A stretch of DNA of 64,000 nt from Neobacillus endophyticus (GCF_013248975.1 NZ_JABRWH010000001.1:806001-870000); one strand, 5' to 3'; shown: positions 35,936-45,861, counted from the first letter of the stretch. A program made the numbers and translations. Notes: generated from the letters alone by a model not told the origin.

Positions 35936-36993
35936 CGATTTCGTACTGTGCTGAATAAAAGAACGCGCATCATTTTAAGAAGCGGACGATAGTTTTTACC
36001 TACTAAACCAATTGCCTCCGCTATTAGTTCTATCAGAACAAGTAAAACTAGGATCAGGAAAAATCCGCCCATTAATTTGGACTGCGAGAAAATAATCGCC
36101 ATTAGGCCGAAAAATGTTGCCATTGCGTAAATCATTAACACTGTTTGGCGATGGGTAAAGCCTAAACGAAGCAAACAGTGATGCAAATGCGATTTATCCG
36201 GTGCTGACAACGGCTTTTTATGAACGATTCGGCGAATAATCGCGAAGAAGGTATCGGAAATTGGTACTCCGAGAATAATAACAGGTACGATAAAAGAAAT
36301 TAATGTGACATTTTTAAAACCTAATAAAGATAAAACGGATATCATATAGCCTAAGAACAAGGCTCCAGTGTCCCCCATAAAAATCTTAGCAGGGTGGAAG
36401 TTATAAAGCAGAAATCCTAGTGTACTTGCCAACACAAGAGAGGCAATTGTAGTTACATAACCGTCCCCCATAATAATAGCCATTCCTGAGATTGTAATAA
36501 GGGCAATGGAAGAAACGCCTGCAGCAAGTCCGTCCAAGCCGTCGATCAGGTTAATTGCATTAGTAATCCCTACAATCCAAATAATCGTAAGCGGAATACT
36601 GAGATATCCAAACTCGATTTGTCCTCCAAAGGGAAGGTTGATAAATTGTACATGGACGCCGCCCCAAGTGACAACAAGTGTTGCCGCAACGATTTGTGCA
36701 ATAAATTTCACTTTTGCGGAAAGCTCATATATATCATCCAATACGCCCGTCACAACAATGATAATACTTCCTATGATAATGGAAGGGCCGTATGGATCAT
36801 CCGGATGAAGTACAATCATTCCGATAATAAAGCTAGCGTAAATTGCTAATCCTCCAAGACGAGGCATAATTCTTTGATGAACTTTACGATGATTTGGTTT
36901 ATCTGTTGCTCCAATTTTGAAGGCTAGTTTTTTAACTAAAGGAGTAAGCAGAATAGAACTAATAAAGCATATAAACAAGGTGAAATAGATCAT
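35932..36993 (-). CDS. Second TagO-type undecaprenyl-phosphate sugar-1-phosphate transferase
   Basis: About 353 residues, very similar along its whole length to the TagO at 27041 (shared NAINLIDGLDGLAAGVSSIA, MGDTGALFLGYMISVLSLLGFKN, KSHLHHCLLRLGFTHRQTVL). The frame opens at 37044, but ATG 36993 follows AAGGAGGATCATG. It initiates a lipid-linked polymer with GlcNAc-1-phosphate or a related sugar. Two copies suggest either two polymers or differential expression of the first step. Its promoter region (36994-37263) is AT-rich with no clear motif. Confidence 0.88.
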   Translation of the reverse strand: MIYFTLFICFISSILLTPLVKKLAFKIGATDKPNHRKVHQRIMPRLGGLAIYASFIIGMIVLHPDDPYGPSIIIGSIIIVVTGVLDDIYELSAKVKFIAQIVAATLVVTWGGVHVQFINLPFGGQIEFGYLSIPLTIIWIVGITNAINLIDGLDGLAAGVSSIALITISGMAIIMGDGYVTTIASLVLASTLGFLLYNFHPAKIFMGDTGALFLGYMISVLSLLGFKNVTLISFIVPVIILGVPISDTFFAIIRRIVHKKPLSAPDKSHLHHCLLRLGFTHRQTVLMIYAMATFFGLMAIIFSQSKLMGGFFLILVLLVLIELIAEAIGLVGKNYRPLLKMMRVLLFSTVRNR

Positions 36994-37263
36994 CATGATC
37001 CTCCTTAAATAGATAGCCCATTCTAACAAAATGGAAACAGGCAAAATGAAATAATCTTCAAGGTTTTTGGTAAGTTAGTTATCTATTTAACAATTAATTT
37101 TAAAATCAAAGCCATCTGTTCGTACCATGTGGATTATAACACAGCTAAAAACTATTTTAAATAGAATTTCTCTCTGAAATAAGTAACTGAATATTCCATT
37201 TTTCCAATATGTAACTATATTTACAGTTTGCTAGATACAAGACAACACTCACAGGGAGGGGAA

Positions 37264-38370
37264 TCATCCCCTTCCCCTTTGGATTTGGTACAGGTTTATA
37301 ACGCGGTCAGTCATGATATTTTGATCATTTTCCTTTGCCATACTCAAGCCTTTTTGAATAAGGGCTTGTTTCATTTCATCGTTTATTAAAACCGTTTGAA
37401 TGCCATTTTTTAATGAGGTGGAATCTTGCGCTGTTACCAATACACCATTGCCATCATCTAGGAGGTATTTTAAACCGCCAACCTTTGTCCCCACAACCGG
37501 GGTTCCACAGGCCATGGCTTCAAGCGCAACAAGTCCAAATCCTTCAATATGGGATGGAAGGATAAAAACTTCTGCCGCCGCCATCCATAATGCGACTTCC
37601 GCCTGTGTTTTCATTCCAAGAAAGTGAGTGCTGCCGGAGAGTCCTTTTTCTGAAATTTGTGCTTTAAGCCTTTGAACGTAGGCTTGGTCCTTATCCGACC
37701 CTATTATGAATAACTCATATTCCGGATGGTCTTTCTTTAGCTGATCAAACGCATCTGTTAGTTCATTTAGGCCCTTTTTTTCAATGATGTTACCCACAAA
37801 CAGCAGCGGGGTGATCCCGCCAGAAATTCCGCACTGCTTTCTTGCTTCTGCTTTATCCAACGGCTTGAAAATCTCCAGATTTACCCCCATATTTATCAGG
37901 GATAGTTTCTCGGATGGTACATTGTAATCAGCAGCAAGTGTGGTATATAGCTCCTGGCCAACGGCTATGACCTGGTCGGCATCCGCCAAAATGCTTTTTG
38001 TCCATTTGGCGATTCTTGCACTTTTCTTCGCCATTTGATCCACATCGCCGCCATGCGCGGTGACGATCAATCGGGCTCCGTATAGCTTTTTGTACCATCT
38101 GGCAAGCCAGCCGCTTGGAAATACATAGTGGGCATGGACAACTTTCGTCCTGCTTCCCTTTAACAGCAAATGGAAAAGGCAGGAACCGATCCATTTCCCA
38201 TACTTCTTCAGCAGATTCAGCTTGCCTTTATTGGGATTATCAATGGCAATAACATCTACTGAAAGCCCCTTATTCTTTAGAGCATCCACTTGATTTTTTA
38301 CAAAAACTCCAAAGCTTTTATGTACTTCTGTTGGATACATGTTTGAGATGACTGTTACTTTGTTTTTCAT
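37264..38370 (-). CDS. Glycosyltransferase family 4
   Basis: The 368 residues have a GT-B fold: N-terminal TVISNMYPTEVHKSFGVFVKNQ acceptor part, KVVHAHYVFPSGWLA, then the nucleotide-sugar half with LLFVGNIIEKKGLNELTDAF and the EX7E-like region ILPSHIEGFGLVALEAMACGTPVVG. It adds a sugar to the growing lipid-linked unit in the cytoplasm; donor and acceptor cannot be assigned. It lies alone between the second tagO and galE, with its own ATG and a GGAGAT ribosome binding site. Confidence 0.88.
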   Translation of the reverse strand: MKNKVTVISNMYPTEVHKSFGVFVKNQVDALKNKGLSVDVIAIDNPNKGKLNLLKKYGKWIGSCLFHLLLKGSRTKVVHAHYVFPSGWLARWYKKLYGARLIVTAHGGDVDQMAKKSARIAKWTKSILADADQVIAVGQELYTTLAADYNVPSEKLSLINMGVNLEIFKPLDKAEARKQCGISGGITPLLFVGNIIEKKGLNELTDAFDQLKKDHPEYELFIIGSDKDQAYVQRLKAQISEKGLSGSTHFLGMKTQAEVALWMAAAEVFILPSHIEGFGLVALEAMACGTPVVGTKVGGLKYLLDDGNGVLVTAQDSTSLKNGIQTVLINDEMKQALIQKGLSMAKENDQNIMTDRVINLYQIQRGRG

Positions 38371-38493
38371 GAGATCTCCTGATTTGCAAGAATGACCTTT
38401 TTCTTTTTTACTATACCATGAAATTTGACGAAAAACACATACTTAAAGTTACAAAAGGAGTGAAAAATGACAACTTTCAACAAAAAAATCGTT

Positions 38494-38582
38494 AAAGAAA
38501 ACTCGCCGGCTGGTGAGATTGGCCGAAGACAGAGGCATAGTAGTGCTTATGCCTGATCGGAAAGTTATGCTTTCCGATCGAC
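38494..38582 (+). repeat. Dispersed structured repeat, copy 3 (internally deleted)
   Basis: It starts AAAGAAAACTCGCC and has GAAGACAGAGGCATAG, then jumps directly to TGCTTATGCCTGAT and ends in GGAAAGTTATGCTTTCC. About 58 bp of the central arms in copies 1 and 2 are missing, yet the outer AGGCATA/TATGCCT pairing and the end hairpin stay intact, with improved CGATCGGAAAG/CTTTCCGATCG pairing. Confidence 0.7.
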
Positions 38583-38588
38583 GAAAAA

Positions 38589-38620
38589 AAGCAGGATTAA
38601 GGAAACCCTGCCTTATCTTA
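38589..38620 (-). terminator. Terminator downstream of galE
   Basis: GGCAGG pairs with CCTGCT-type sequence around an AT loop and is followed by seven T on the minus strand. Confidence 0.7.
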
Positions 38621-38622
38621 CA

Positions 38623-39642
38623 TTATTTTGTTGTATCGTAACCGTATGGATTGTTTTCCTGCCATCTCCAGGAATCACGGCACATTTCATCGATTCCTCT
38701 TTGAGCAGTCCAACCAAGCACGGTCTGGGCTTTTGACGGTTCTGCATAGCAAACCGCGATATCTCCTGGTCTTCTTGGTGCAATTTTATATGGAATGGTA
38801 ACTCCAGAGGATTTTTCAAAAGCTTTGACAATTTCTAGGACACTATAGCCAGTTCCCGTTCCCAGGTTATAGGCTTCCACACCTTTTGAAGACATAACCT
38901 TCTCTAATGCCTTTATATGGCCAAGGGCCAAATCGACAACATGAATATAATCGCGAACTCCTGTACCGTCAACAGTTGGATAATCCTCACCGAATACTTG
39001 CAGTTCTTTTAATTTACCGACAGCTACTTGGGTTATAAATGGCATTAAGTTATTAGGAATCCCGTTCGGGTCTTCACCAATTCTGCCGCTTTCATGTGCA
39101 CCAATAGGATTGAAATAACGAAGCAGAGCAATGCTCCAGTCCGTATCCGAAACAGACACATCCCTGAGAATTTCCTCGATCATCAACTTGGTCCGTCCAT
39201 ATGGATTCGTGGCTCTGAGTGGAAAATCCTCTGAAATCGGAACTTGATCTGGCATTCCATAAACCGTTGCTGAAGAACTGAATACAATGTTTTTCACGTT
39301 GAATTTCTTCATTACTTCACACAGAATTAATGTGCCTGTGATGTTATTGTGATAATAACGCAGCGGAATGGCCACTGACTCACCCACTGCTTTCAACCCG
39401 GCAAAATGGATGACTGCATCAATGGAATTACTTGAAAATACATCTTCAAGTCCAGTTTGATCAAGCAAATCCACCTCATAAAACTTGAAATCCTTCCCTG
39501 TAATTTCTTTAATTCGCGCTAAAGACTCAGGCTTGCTGTTTGAAAAATTATCTAGGATGATGATTTCATAGCCAGCATTAAGCAATTCAACACATGTATG
39601 GCTGCCAATATATCCAGCTCCGCCAGTAACTAAAATAGCCAT
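38623..39642 (-). CDS. galE: UDP-glucose 4-epimerase
   Basis: The 339-residue SDR enzyme has NAD-binding [17 protein letters not shown] (5-21), FSSSATVYG with the catalytic Ser/Thr, [12 protein letters not shown] holding the YxxxK pair (Tyr about 149, Lys about 153), and [15 protein letters not shown]. It interconverts UDP-glucose and UDP-galactose (perhaps also the N-acetyl forms) and so provides a precursor for surface polymers. The ribosome binding site is AGGAGAACTGAAACA. Confidence 0.95.
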   Translation of the reverse strand: MAILVTGGAGYIGSHTCVELLNAGYEIIILDNFSNSKPESLARIKEITGKDFKFYEVDLLDQTGLEDVFSSNSIDAVIHFAGLKAVGESVAIPLRYYHNNITGTLILCEVMKKFNVKNIVFSSSATVYGMPDQVPISEDFPLRATNPYGRTKLMIEEILRDVSVSDTDWSIALLRYFNPIGAHESGRIGEDPNGIPNNLMPFITQVAVGKLKELQVFGEDYPTVDGTGVRDYIHVVDLALGHIKALEKVMSSKGVEAYNLGTGTGYSVLEIVKAFEKSSGVTIPYKIAPRRPGDIAVCYAEPSKAQTVLGWTAQRGIDEMCRDSWRWQENNPYGYDTTK

Positions 39643-39773
39643 TGTTTCAGTTCTCCTCTCTTCTTCCCAAAATATATCTTCTATAGTATAGGGCCATGTT
39701 CAAATCTTTTTCACCTACTGATGCTCGCTTCTTATGCGAAAATCAACAGACAAGCAAAACATAGCTGTATAAA

Positions 39774-39803
39774 AAAAGCCAGATCTTTAGAAAAGATCCG
39801 GCT
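39774..39803 (-). terminator. Terminator downstream of the polymerase/ligase gene
   Basis: GCCGGATCTTT-tct-AAAGATCTGGC followed by seven T on the minus strand. It overlaps the last codons of the gene. Confidence 0.9.
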
Positions 39804-41208
39804 CATTTTCCTTCCGTCCTCTTCTTAAAGCAATGCCAAGCAGAATAAAGTATAACATCATAAAAGAGTCATTTTCCAAGATATTATAGACAGTGCCGCC
39901 GACAAGCAATGCTGTGAGAAAATAAATTAATAACGGTGAGTAAAAGGATTTTCTGTTCTTCCATGTAGTGGTCAAAAGGAAGTAGATGACCATTAACATC
40001 ATCAGCATTCCGATAATTCCTGTTTCCACTAGAACAAGAATATATTGATTATCAGAGTAAAAGTCAGTCTTAATACCATAATGTTTGTAAATTGGCGAAT
40101 GATACGAAATGGTTGCTGCACCGCCAAATGTGGCAAATCCTGTCCCGATTACAGGGTGATCTTTAAAAATTTCGGCAGCCTTTTTCACTCGATAGATTCG
40201 GCCGCTTGAGCTGCTTTGTTCTAGCGTTTGATCAGATATGACATTTCTAAATCGATTTGCACCCTCTTGATTATTTCCTACTTCATGATGTCCCTTCAAG
40301 TATGAGGCATATGAGGTTGCAGCAGCGTTAACTCCGACAAACAGGCCAAGGGAAAGGACGGCAACTGCCAAAATCGGAAGAAGCGGTCTCCATTTTCGAA
40401 TAAAGATGACATAAACAAGTATGAACACAATCAGTGTCAGAATGGTTCCTCTTGAATAAGTGAGCAAAATGGTGGTTCCAAATAACACGAGGCCAATATA
40501 GACTAGGTACCGTACAAATCCTTTCGCATGCTTAAGGACATAAAGAGATACAAAGAAGGTAATTAACAAATACAGCGAAAGTTCATTTGGTCCTTTGAGC
40601 AATCCATACACACGGATAAAGTTGGTTGGAGACAGATACCACTGCTGCCATTCTTGCGGCATCAGCATCGTTTTGTTCGAGATTTTTTCAACGATTCCCT
40701 GAATGGACAAGACGAGCCCCATGACGAATGTTGTCCCTGCCATCTTACGTACAAAGTCAGCGGAAATTTCCATTCTTTTTACGATGTAAAACACAAGGTA
40801 AAAAAGATAATAGGCACGCAGCTGAAAGATAATCGCTTTTAACGAAACACCCGTCAGCAGGGCCGAAATGATGCCAATCACACCAAAGGCGAAAAAGGCC
40901 CATTCAAATGGATGGAAGTTGAATAGTTTTTTCAAATCCTTGCGGTAATCAAAAATAGTCCTTACAAACAGAAAACCAATAATGGCATCTCCCAAAATTT
41001 TATATCCCGGATTCATGGTAATTAAAAATGGGCGAATCGGGATAAACACAAGAAGAAATAAGATTCCTGTTTCCTTCTTCCAAAAAGCCCCGATCGCGAT
41101 CAGCAATGAAATAAGCATTGCCACTTTCGAATGCCCAATAAACGTGCCGGCAATTACAGCTAATATTCCTATAATTAGTAACCATATATTGTTTTGAGAT
41201 AATTTCAT
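39787..41208 (-). CDS. O-antigen ligase/Wzy-type polymerase family membrane protein
   Basis: The 473 residues have about 12 TM helices and the Wzy_C family pattern: a large outer loop (about 290-380) with VKKAAEIFKDHPVIGTGFATFGG and HYGIKTDFYSDNQYILVLVETGIIGML. Such proteins polymerise lipid-linked repeat units or ligate glycans outside the membrane. Together with the flippases at 48804 and 50431 it points to a Wzx/Wzy-type route for the surface polymer. It precedes galE in the same direction and follows a GT4 gene by 21 bp. Confidence 0.85.
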   Translation of the reverse strand: MKLSQNNIWLLIIGILAVIAGTFIGHSKVAMLISLLIAIGAFWKKETGILFLLVFIPIRPFLITMNPGYKILGDAIIGFLFVRTIFDYRKDLKKLFNFHPFEWAFFAFGVIGIISALLTGVSLKAIIFQLRAYYLFYLVFYIVKRMEISADFVRKMAGTTFVMGLVLSIQGIVEKISNKTMLMPQEWQQWYLSPTNFIRVYGLLKGPNELSLYLLITFFVSLYVLKHAKGFVRYLVYIGLVLFGTTILLTYSRGTILTLIVFILVYVIFIRKWRPLLPILAVAVLSLGLFVGVNAAATSYASYLKGHHEVGNNQEGANRFRNVISDQTLEQSSSSGRIYRVKKAAEIFKDHPVIGTGFATFGGAATISYHSPIYKHYGIKTDFYSDNQYILVLVETGIIGMLMMLMVIYFLLTTTWKNRKSFYSPLLIYFLTALLVGGTVYNILENDSFMMLYFILLGIALRRGRKENEPDLF

Positions 41209-41229
41209 CGATCTTTGCTCCTATTTAAG

Positions 41230-42288
41230 TTAATGCTCATACAGCTCAGTTGTTTGTTGCATCATTTTTTCCAGGGTAAAATGTTCTTCAAAGTACTTTC
41301 TTCCATTCTCCGAAAGCTTTTGAACAAGCTCCTGATTGGTTAAAAGCCGATAGAGTGTGTTGGCAAGTTCTTCGTTATTACCGTATTCGACCAGCAGCCC
41401 CGACTCATCATGCTTGATAATTTCAGGAATACCGCCGATCTTTGTCCCGACTACCACACGGTTAAAGGATAAAGCTTCCATTGGTACGTAAGGAAATGCG
41501 TCATTTTTGGACGGCACAATCACAATATCACTGTTTAAGTATACTATTTCCTTTTCGGCGCAAAAACCTTTAAATTGCACAAAATTTTCTAAACCGAGCT
41601 TATGTACAAGTTCTGTCAGTTCCTCATGCTGCGGGCCATCTCCATATAGATGACATTCCCATTTCAATTCCGGGTGAGCTTTTTTTAGAAAATCCAAACT
41701 CTCGATTAAAAAAGCTTGTCCTTTTTCCTCTCTCAGACGTCCAACAACTGAAAAGACTGGAACCTCCCTTAAACTTTTCATTGGCTGTGCCTGCTTAGGG
41801 CCCTCAACACCGTTATGAATCAGTCGCAGTTTGCTTTTTGAGACTCCCTTTTGCAGCAATTGCTCGTACATAAAATGGGAGACCGTGATCACTTTATGAT
41901 TAAACGCCGTCATGATCCGGTTCAAACTGCGAATGCCAAGCCCCATTGGTACATTCACATGGTAGGTCCAAAACACTCTGCAATGTGCTCCCAGCCACTT
42001 CGCTAGAATGGCGAGGTAATTCTCCCTTAAAAAATTGGCATGCACGACATCAATGTTTTCCTGTTGAATAATCTGCTTGATTTGCTTGGCGGCATTTACA
42101 TCAAAAGGACCGGTCATGTTCACCTGAAACATTTTCACTCCGGTTTGCTGAAAAACTTCCAAACCGGGACCTACTTCTGAATAAACAAACACACAGTTTT
42201 TCCGTCCAACCTGCTCAATTAAATCCAAGACATACTTTTCCGTTCCGCCATTGCCGACGAAATTTAATAAATAAAGAACCCTTGCCAA
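41230..42288 (-). CDS. Glycosyltransferase family 4
   Basis: The 352-residue GT-B enzyme contains LNFVGNGGTEKYVLDLIEQ at the N-terminus, VHANFLRENYLAILAKW, then FSVVGRLREEKGQAFLIESL and the donor site IVPSKNDAFPYVPMEALSFNRVVVGTKIGGIPEII. The frame opens with GTG at 42297, but the TTG at 42288 has AGAGG at 8 nt and gives MARVLYLLNFVG, a normal family start. It lies 21 bp upstream of the Wzy-like gene, so both probably serve the same polymer. Confidence 0.86.
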   Translation of the reverse strand: MARVLYLLNFVGNGGTEKYVLDLIEQVGRKNCVFVYSEVGPGLEVFQQTGVKMFQVNMTGPFDVNAAKQIKQIIQQENIDVVHANFLRENYLAILAKWLGAHCRVFWTYHVNVPMGLGIRSLNRIMTAFNHKVITVSHFMYEQLLQKGVSKSKLRLIHNGVEGPKQAQPMKSLREVPVFSVVGRLREEKGQAFLIESLDFLKKAHPELKWECHLYGDGPQHEELTELVHKLGLENFVQFKGFCAEKEIVYLNSDIVIVPSKNDAFPYVPMEALSFNRVVVGTKIGGIPEIIKHDESGLLVEYGNNEELANTLYRLLTNQELVQKLSENGRKYFEEHFTLEKMMQQTTELYEH

Positions 42289-42442
42289 TAAAAGCACCTC
42301 TATACCTGGAAGTAAGTATCCTATTTTTACAAATCAAACTTATGTTATCGTGATTCACCCGTTTTATCAAGTTTTTTAAGAGGATCTCCTATAGATTTCA
42401 CTGTTGAAATCCGCTCTAATGAACGACTGGCAATAATGTGCC

Positions 42443-42475
42443 TCAAAAATAGGGAAGTCTGTCGATGACTTCCCG
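42443..42475 (-). terminator. Terminator downstream of the second GT2 gene
   Basis: GGGAAGTC pairs with GACTTCCC over a 7-nt loop and is followed by TATTTTTG on the minus strand. Confidence 0.85.
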
Positions 42476-42490
42476 TCTTTATACTGAATA

Positions 42491-43456
42491 TTAAACCCTG
42501 CTTTGTTGTTTGATGTACACAGGATTGGCTGCCGCTTCCGCTGATTCGATGTTGGTGTTCTTAACGATAAAGTGCGGTCGGCGCTTGCTTTCATAATAAA
42601 TGCGGCCGATGTACTCTCCAATAACACCAAGAAAGATTAATTGAATGCCTCCTAACAGCATAACAGAGGCGATAATCGTGAAATAGCCTGGAACCTCGAC
42701 CCCGTAAATTAATATTCTTAAAAAAATGATAAAAATATAAAGAAGGTCCAGCAATGTAATGATTAGGCCAAAATAAATGGACAACCTAAGCGGTTTATTA
42801 TTAAAGGAAATGATCCCGTCAATCCCGTAATTGATCAGCTTAGGCATACTCCATTTACTTGCGCCCTCTTCTCTTGCCACATTCTCATATTCGATGACGT
42901 ATTCATCAAAGCCAATCCATGAGAATAATCCTTTCGAAAAACGGTTATATTCATTCATAGCCAGCAATGCATCCACTGCTCTTCTGCTTAAAAGCCTGAA
43001 ATCACCCACACCATCCACTAGCTTCACATCGACCATTTTATTCATTAATTTGTAATACAGCTTTGAAAAGCCTGTCCGAATGAGAGCATCGCCTTTCCGA
43101 TTCCGTTTGGCAATGACCTGATCATATCCATCATAATAACGCTGAATCATTTCAGGAATCAGTGAAGGAGGATGTTGTAAATCAGCATCCATAATAATGA
43201 CCGCATCACCGGATGCATACGTTAATCCTGCCAGCATCGCTGCTTCCTTTCCGAAGTTTCGGCTAAAGGAAAGATAGCGAACGGCTTCATCCTTATAAGA
43301 AATTTCCTGTAACAATTTTAATGTATCGTCACGGCTTCCATCATCAACAAAAACAAGTTCGTATGTTGCTTGACTTTTCATAACCTCAGTGATTTCCCTA
43401 TGGAAATTTCTGATGCTTTTTTCTTCGTTATAGCATGGTACGATGACCGAAATCAT
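42491..43456 (-). CDS. GT2 polyprenyl-phosphate glycosyltransferase (CsbB type)
   Basis: 321 residues from ATG 43456 (GGAGGG at 10 nt; the frame opens at 43495). The GT-A domain shows SVIVPCYNEEKSIRNFHREI, VDDGSRDDTLKLL, MDADLQHPPSLIPEMI and RFSKGLFSWIGFDEYVIEY, and two C-terminal TM helices follow. Like CsbB it should form undecaprenyl-phosphate-sugar. A divergent gtrA lies 145 bp away, and yfhO comes after the IS, so it forms a three-part LTA-type glycosylation set (GT2, flippase, YfhO). Confidence 0.88.
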   Translation of the reverse strand: MISVIVPCYNEEKSIRNFHREITEVMKSQATYELVFVDDGSRDDTLKLLQEISYKDEAVRYLSFSRNFGKEAAMLAGLTYASGDAVIIMDADLQHPPSLIPEMIQRYYDGYDQVIAKRNRKGDALIRTGFSKLYYKLMNKMVDVKLVDGVGDFRLLSRRAVDALLAMNEYNRFSKGLFSWIGFDEYVIEYENVAREEGASKWSMPKLINYGIDGIISFNNKPLRLSIYFGLIITLLDLLYIFIIFLRILIYGVEVPGYFTIIASVMLLGGIQLIFLGVIGEYIGRIYYESKRRPHFIVKNTNIESAEAAANPVYIKQQSRV

Positions 43457-43600
43457 TCTCGATATACCCTCCTGCAGCTTGAAAAATAAACCCATTAAAT
43501 TATTGTATCACTATATTGCATCATTTACATTCAGTTTGTGACAAGCTATGATAAGAAAAGATAAAATAAAGATAAATTTTTATAAAAATGGAGTTACAGT

Positions 43601-43975
43601 ATGATTAAACAAGTTATTAAGTTTGGTATTGTCGGTGTGATCAATACATTAGATTATTATCTCTTATATTTATTATTTCAATCGGTTTTGTCAATCTATT
43701 ATTTAATTGCACATATCCTGGCCTTCTTAATCAGCATGGTTGGCTCCTTCTATTTGAACTCATATTTTACTTACAAAACCAAACCTACATTAAAAAAATT
43801 CTTGCAGTTTCCCTTAACCTATGTGGTGAATATCACCGTTTCAACAAGTGCAATCTATATATTGGTCGACTTAATGAAAATGAATGAAAAAGTATCACCA
43901 TTGCTGGCATCGTTCATTGCAATTCCCTTTACCTTTGCCTTGTCCCGATATATTTTGACGAAACAAGAGGCATAA
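43601..43975 (+). CDS. GtrA/GtcA family membrane protein
   Basis: 124 residues with four TM helices and the motif KFGIVGVINTLDYYLLYLLFQ, then AFLISMVGSFYLNSYFTYK and LSRYILTK near the end. It is the probable flippase partner of the neighbouring GT2 enzyme. It is the only surface-polymer gene of the region on the plus strand. The IS1182 element is inserted about 100 bp downstream. The ribosome binding site is GGAGTTACAGT. Confidence 0.87.
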   Translation: MIKQVIKFGIVGVINTLDYYLLYLLFQSVLSIYYLIAHILAFLISMVGSFYLNSYFTYKTKPTLKKFLQFPLTYVVNITVSTSAIYILVDLMKMNEKVSPLLASFIAIPFTFALSRYILTKQEA

Positions 43976-44076
43976 CAGGGGATATATGGATGGTTTATAA
44001 ATTCCCCTTCGTATACGGGAGGATTCAAGGAGGTAATCCCCTCTCTCCTTCCAGCTAAATTTAATAGAACGAAAAC

Positions 44077-44101
44077 AAAGGACGTCTATTGTGACGTCCT
44101 T
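44077..44101. repeat. Left 25-bp direct repeat flanking IS1182
   Basis: AAAGGACGTC-tattgt-GACGTCCTT, identical to 45862-45886. The sequence is itself a hairpin and is the terminator at the 3' end of yfhO, now present on both sides of the element. Confidence 0.88.
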
Positions 44102-45861
44102 CCAGACTGTCGACAAATCCGAAGGATTTCGGGTTTAAAATCGACAGTCTTTTTTGTTTGGCCATATTAAACTTGTCTGTTGATTTCCGTTCCAGGCGGC
44201 TTCGCTTTCCGCGGGCGGTTCGGGGAGCCTCCTCTGCGCTTTCAGCGCCTGCGGGGTCTCCCCTGTCCCGTACTCCCGCAGGAGTCTTCGCCGCCTTCCA
44301 CTCCAATCAACAGAGTGTAAAAATCAATAATGTACATTAACACAGCCTTTTGTATAATTTATTTACAGAGAATTAATAGAGGTGGATGGAATGCTTTCGA
44401 AAAATACACAGATAAATCGTGACCAAATTGAAATGATTGCCTTAGATCAACTTGTACCTGCTGATCACTTGGTTCGCAAAATAGAAGCCGCAGTAGATTT
44501 TTCATTTATCTATTCATTGGTTGAAGATTTGTACTCAACTAAGCGCGGACGTTCAAGTATTGACCCTGTTGTATTAATTAAGATGGCTTTCATTCAATAT
44601 ACCTTCGGTATCCGTTCGATGCGTCAAACGATAAAGGAAATTGAAACAAATATGGCGTATCGCTGGTTTTTAGGATTTGGTTTTTATGATAAAGTACCCC
44701 ACTTTTCAACTTTTGGTAAAAACTACGAACGTCGTTTTAAGGATACAGACTTATTTGAACAAATTTTCTACCGTATTTTAAAAGAGGCAGCAGATAAAAA
44801 GTTAGTTAGTTCGGAACATGTATTCATTGATTCAACTCACGTTAAAGCAAGTGCAAATAAACGCAAATTCGAAAAGAAAGTAGTTCGGAAAGAATCAAAA
44901 GCTTATGAAGCACGTCTTCAAGCAGAAATTAATAGTGATCGTGAAGAACATGGGAAAAAGCCCATCCCACCAGATAAATATGAAAAAGAAGAAAACAAAG
45001 AAATAAAAGAAAGTACAACAGATTCGGAGAGTGGTTACTATGTAAAAGACGAAAGGACAAAGCAATTTGCTTATTCATTTCATGCAGCCGCAGATAGAAA
45101 TGGTTTTGTCCTGGGGACTATTGTAACTCCAGGTAACGTTCATGATAGTACAATGTTAGAGCCTCTAGTTGAAAAGGTCATTGAAAAATGTGGGAAACCT
45201 AATGCTGTAGCTGCTGATGCCGGATATAAAACACCTGCTATTGCTCAATATTTAATTGAAAATGAAATTCGCCCTGCTTTACCCTATACACGACCACGTA
45301 CAAAGGAGGGATATTTGAAAAAGCACGATTATGTCTATGATGAGCACTTTGATTGTTACATATGTCCGGAAGGACAAGTTCTGGATTATAGAACGACTAC
45401 TAAGGAAGGTTATCGACAGTACATCTCTAATCCTGTTATATGTAAGGATTGCCCACTTCTAGCACAATGTACACAAAGTCAAAATCATCAAAAGCTCATT
45501 CAACGACATATCTGGGAACCATATCTTGAAGAGGCTGAACATCTTCGTCATACAGAAGAGAATAAAATAATATATGCACGTCGTAAAGAAACAATTGAAC
45601 GTGTATTCGCGGATGCGAAAGAAAAGCATGGTATGCGATGGACAACCTTAAGAGGTCTTAAAAAATTGTCCATGCAGGCGATGCTTACTTTTGCTGCTAT
45701 GAATTTAAAGAAGTTGGCTACATGGACTTGGAAAAGTCCAGAAATGGCATAAAAATAGACCCCGCCGGGGTCTACCTTAAGAAAAATCAAACAGAAAAAT
45801 CCCAATTTTAGAAAAGGGCGCCAGAATCGGAACTTTTGAAATGCCTTTTGTCTACAATCTG
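44102..45861 (+). mobile_element. IS1182-family insertion sequence
   Basis: A 1760-bp element. The left end CAGACTGTCGACAAA and the inverted right end CAGATTGTAGACAAA match at 13 of 15 positions. Identical 25-bp hairpin repeats flank it. The left inside (44185-44305) is GC-rich and strongly structured, unlike the AT-rich surroundings, and may limit read-through into the transposase. A TAGACCCC/GGGGTCTA hairpin lies after the transposase stop. Confidence 0.9.
44391..45752 (+). CDS. IS1182-family transposase
   Basis: 453 intact residues from ATG 44391 (the frame opens at 44382; AGAGGTGG precedes). It has the N-terminal DUF772 domain (QIEMIALDQLVPADHLVRKIE, GIRSMRQTIKEIETNMAYRWFLGFG) and a DDE core: Asp in VFIDSTHVKAS, Asp in AVAADAGYKTPA, Glu in RKETIERVFADAKEKHGMRW. 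A Cys cluster (CYICPEG, CKDCPLLAQC) is present. No stop or frameshift is seen, so it could be active. Confidence 0.95.
   Translation: MLSKNTQINRDQIEMIALDQLVPADHLVRKIEAAVDFSFIYSLVEDLYSTKRGRSSIDPVVLIKMAFIQYTFGIRSMRQTIKEIETNMAYRWFLGFGFYDKVPHFSTFGKNYERRFKDTDLFEQIFYRILKEAADKKLVSSEHVFIDSTHVKASANKRKFEKKVVRKESKAYEARLQAEINSDREEHGKKPIPPDKYEKEENKEIKESTTDSESGYYVKDERTKQFAYSFHAAADRNGFVLGTIVTPGNVHDSTMLEPLVEKVIEKCGKPNAVAADAGYKTPAIAQYLIENEIRPALPYTRPRTKEGYLKKHDYVYDEHFDCYICPEGQVLDYRTTTKEGYRQYISNPVICKDCPLLAQCTQSQNHQKLIQRHIWEPYLEEAEHLRHTEENKIIYARRKETIERVFADAKEKHGMRWTTLRGLKKLSMQAMLTFAAMNLKKLATWTWKSPEMA

Noticed and set aside
44185..44305. GC-rich segment as a separate foreign insert
   Set aside because: It lies inside the IS1182 boundaries and is most simply the structured left end of the element.
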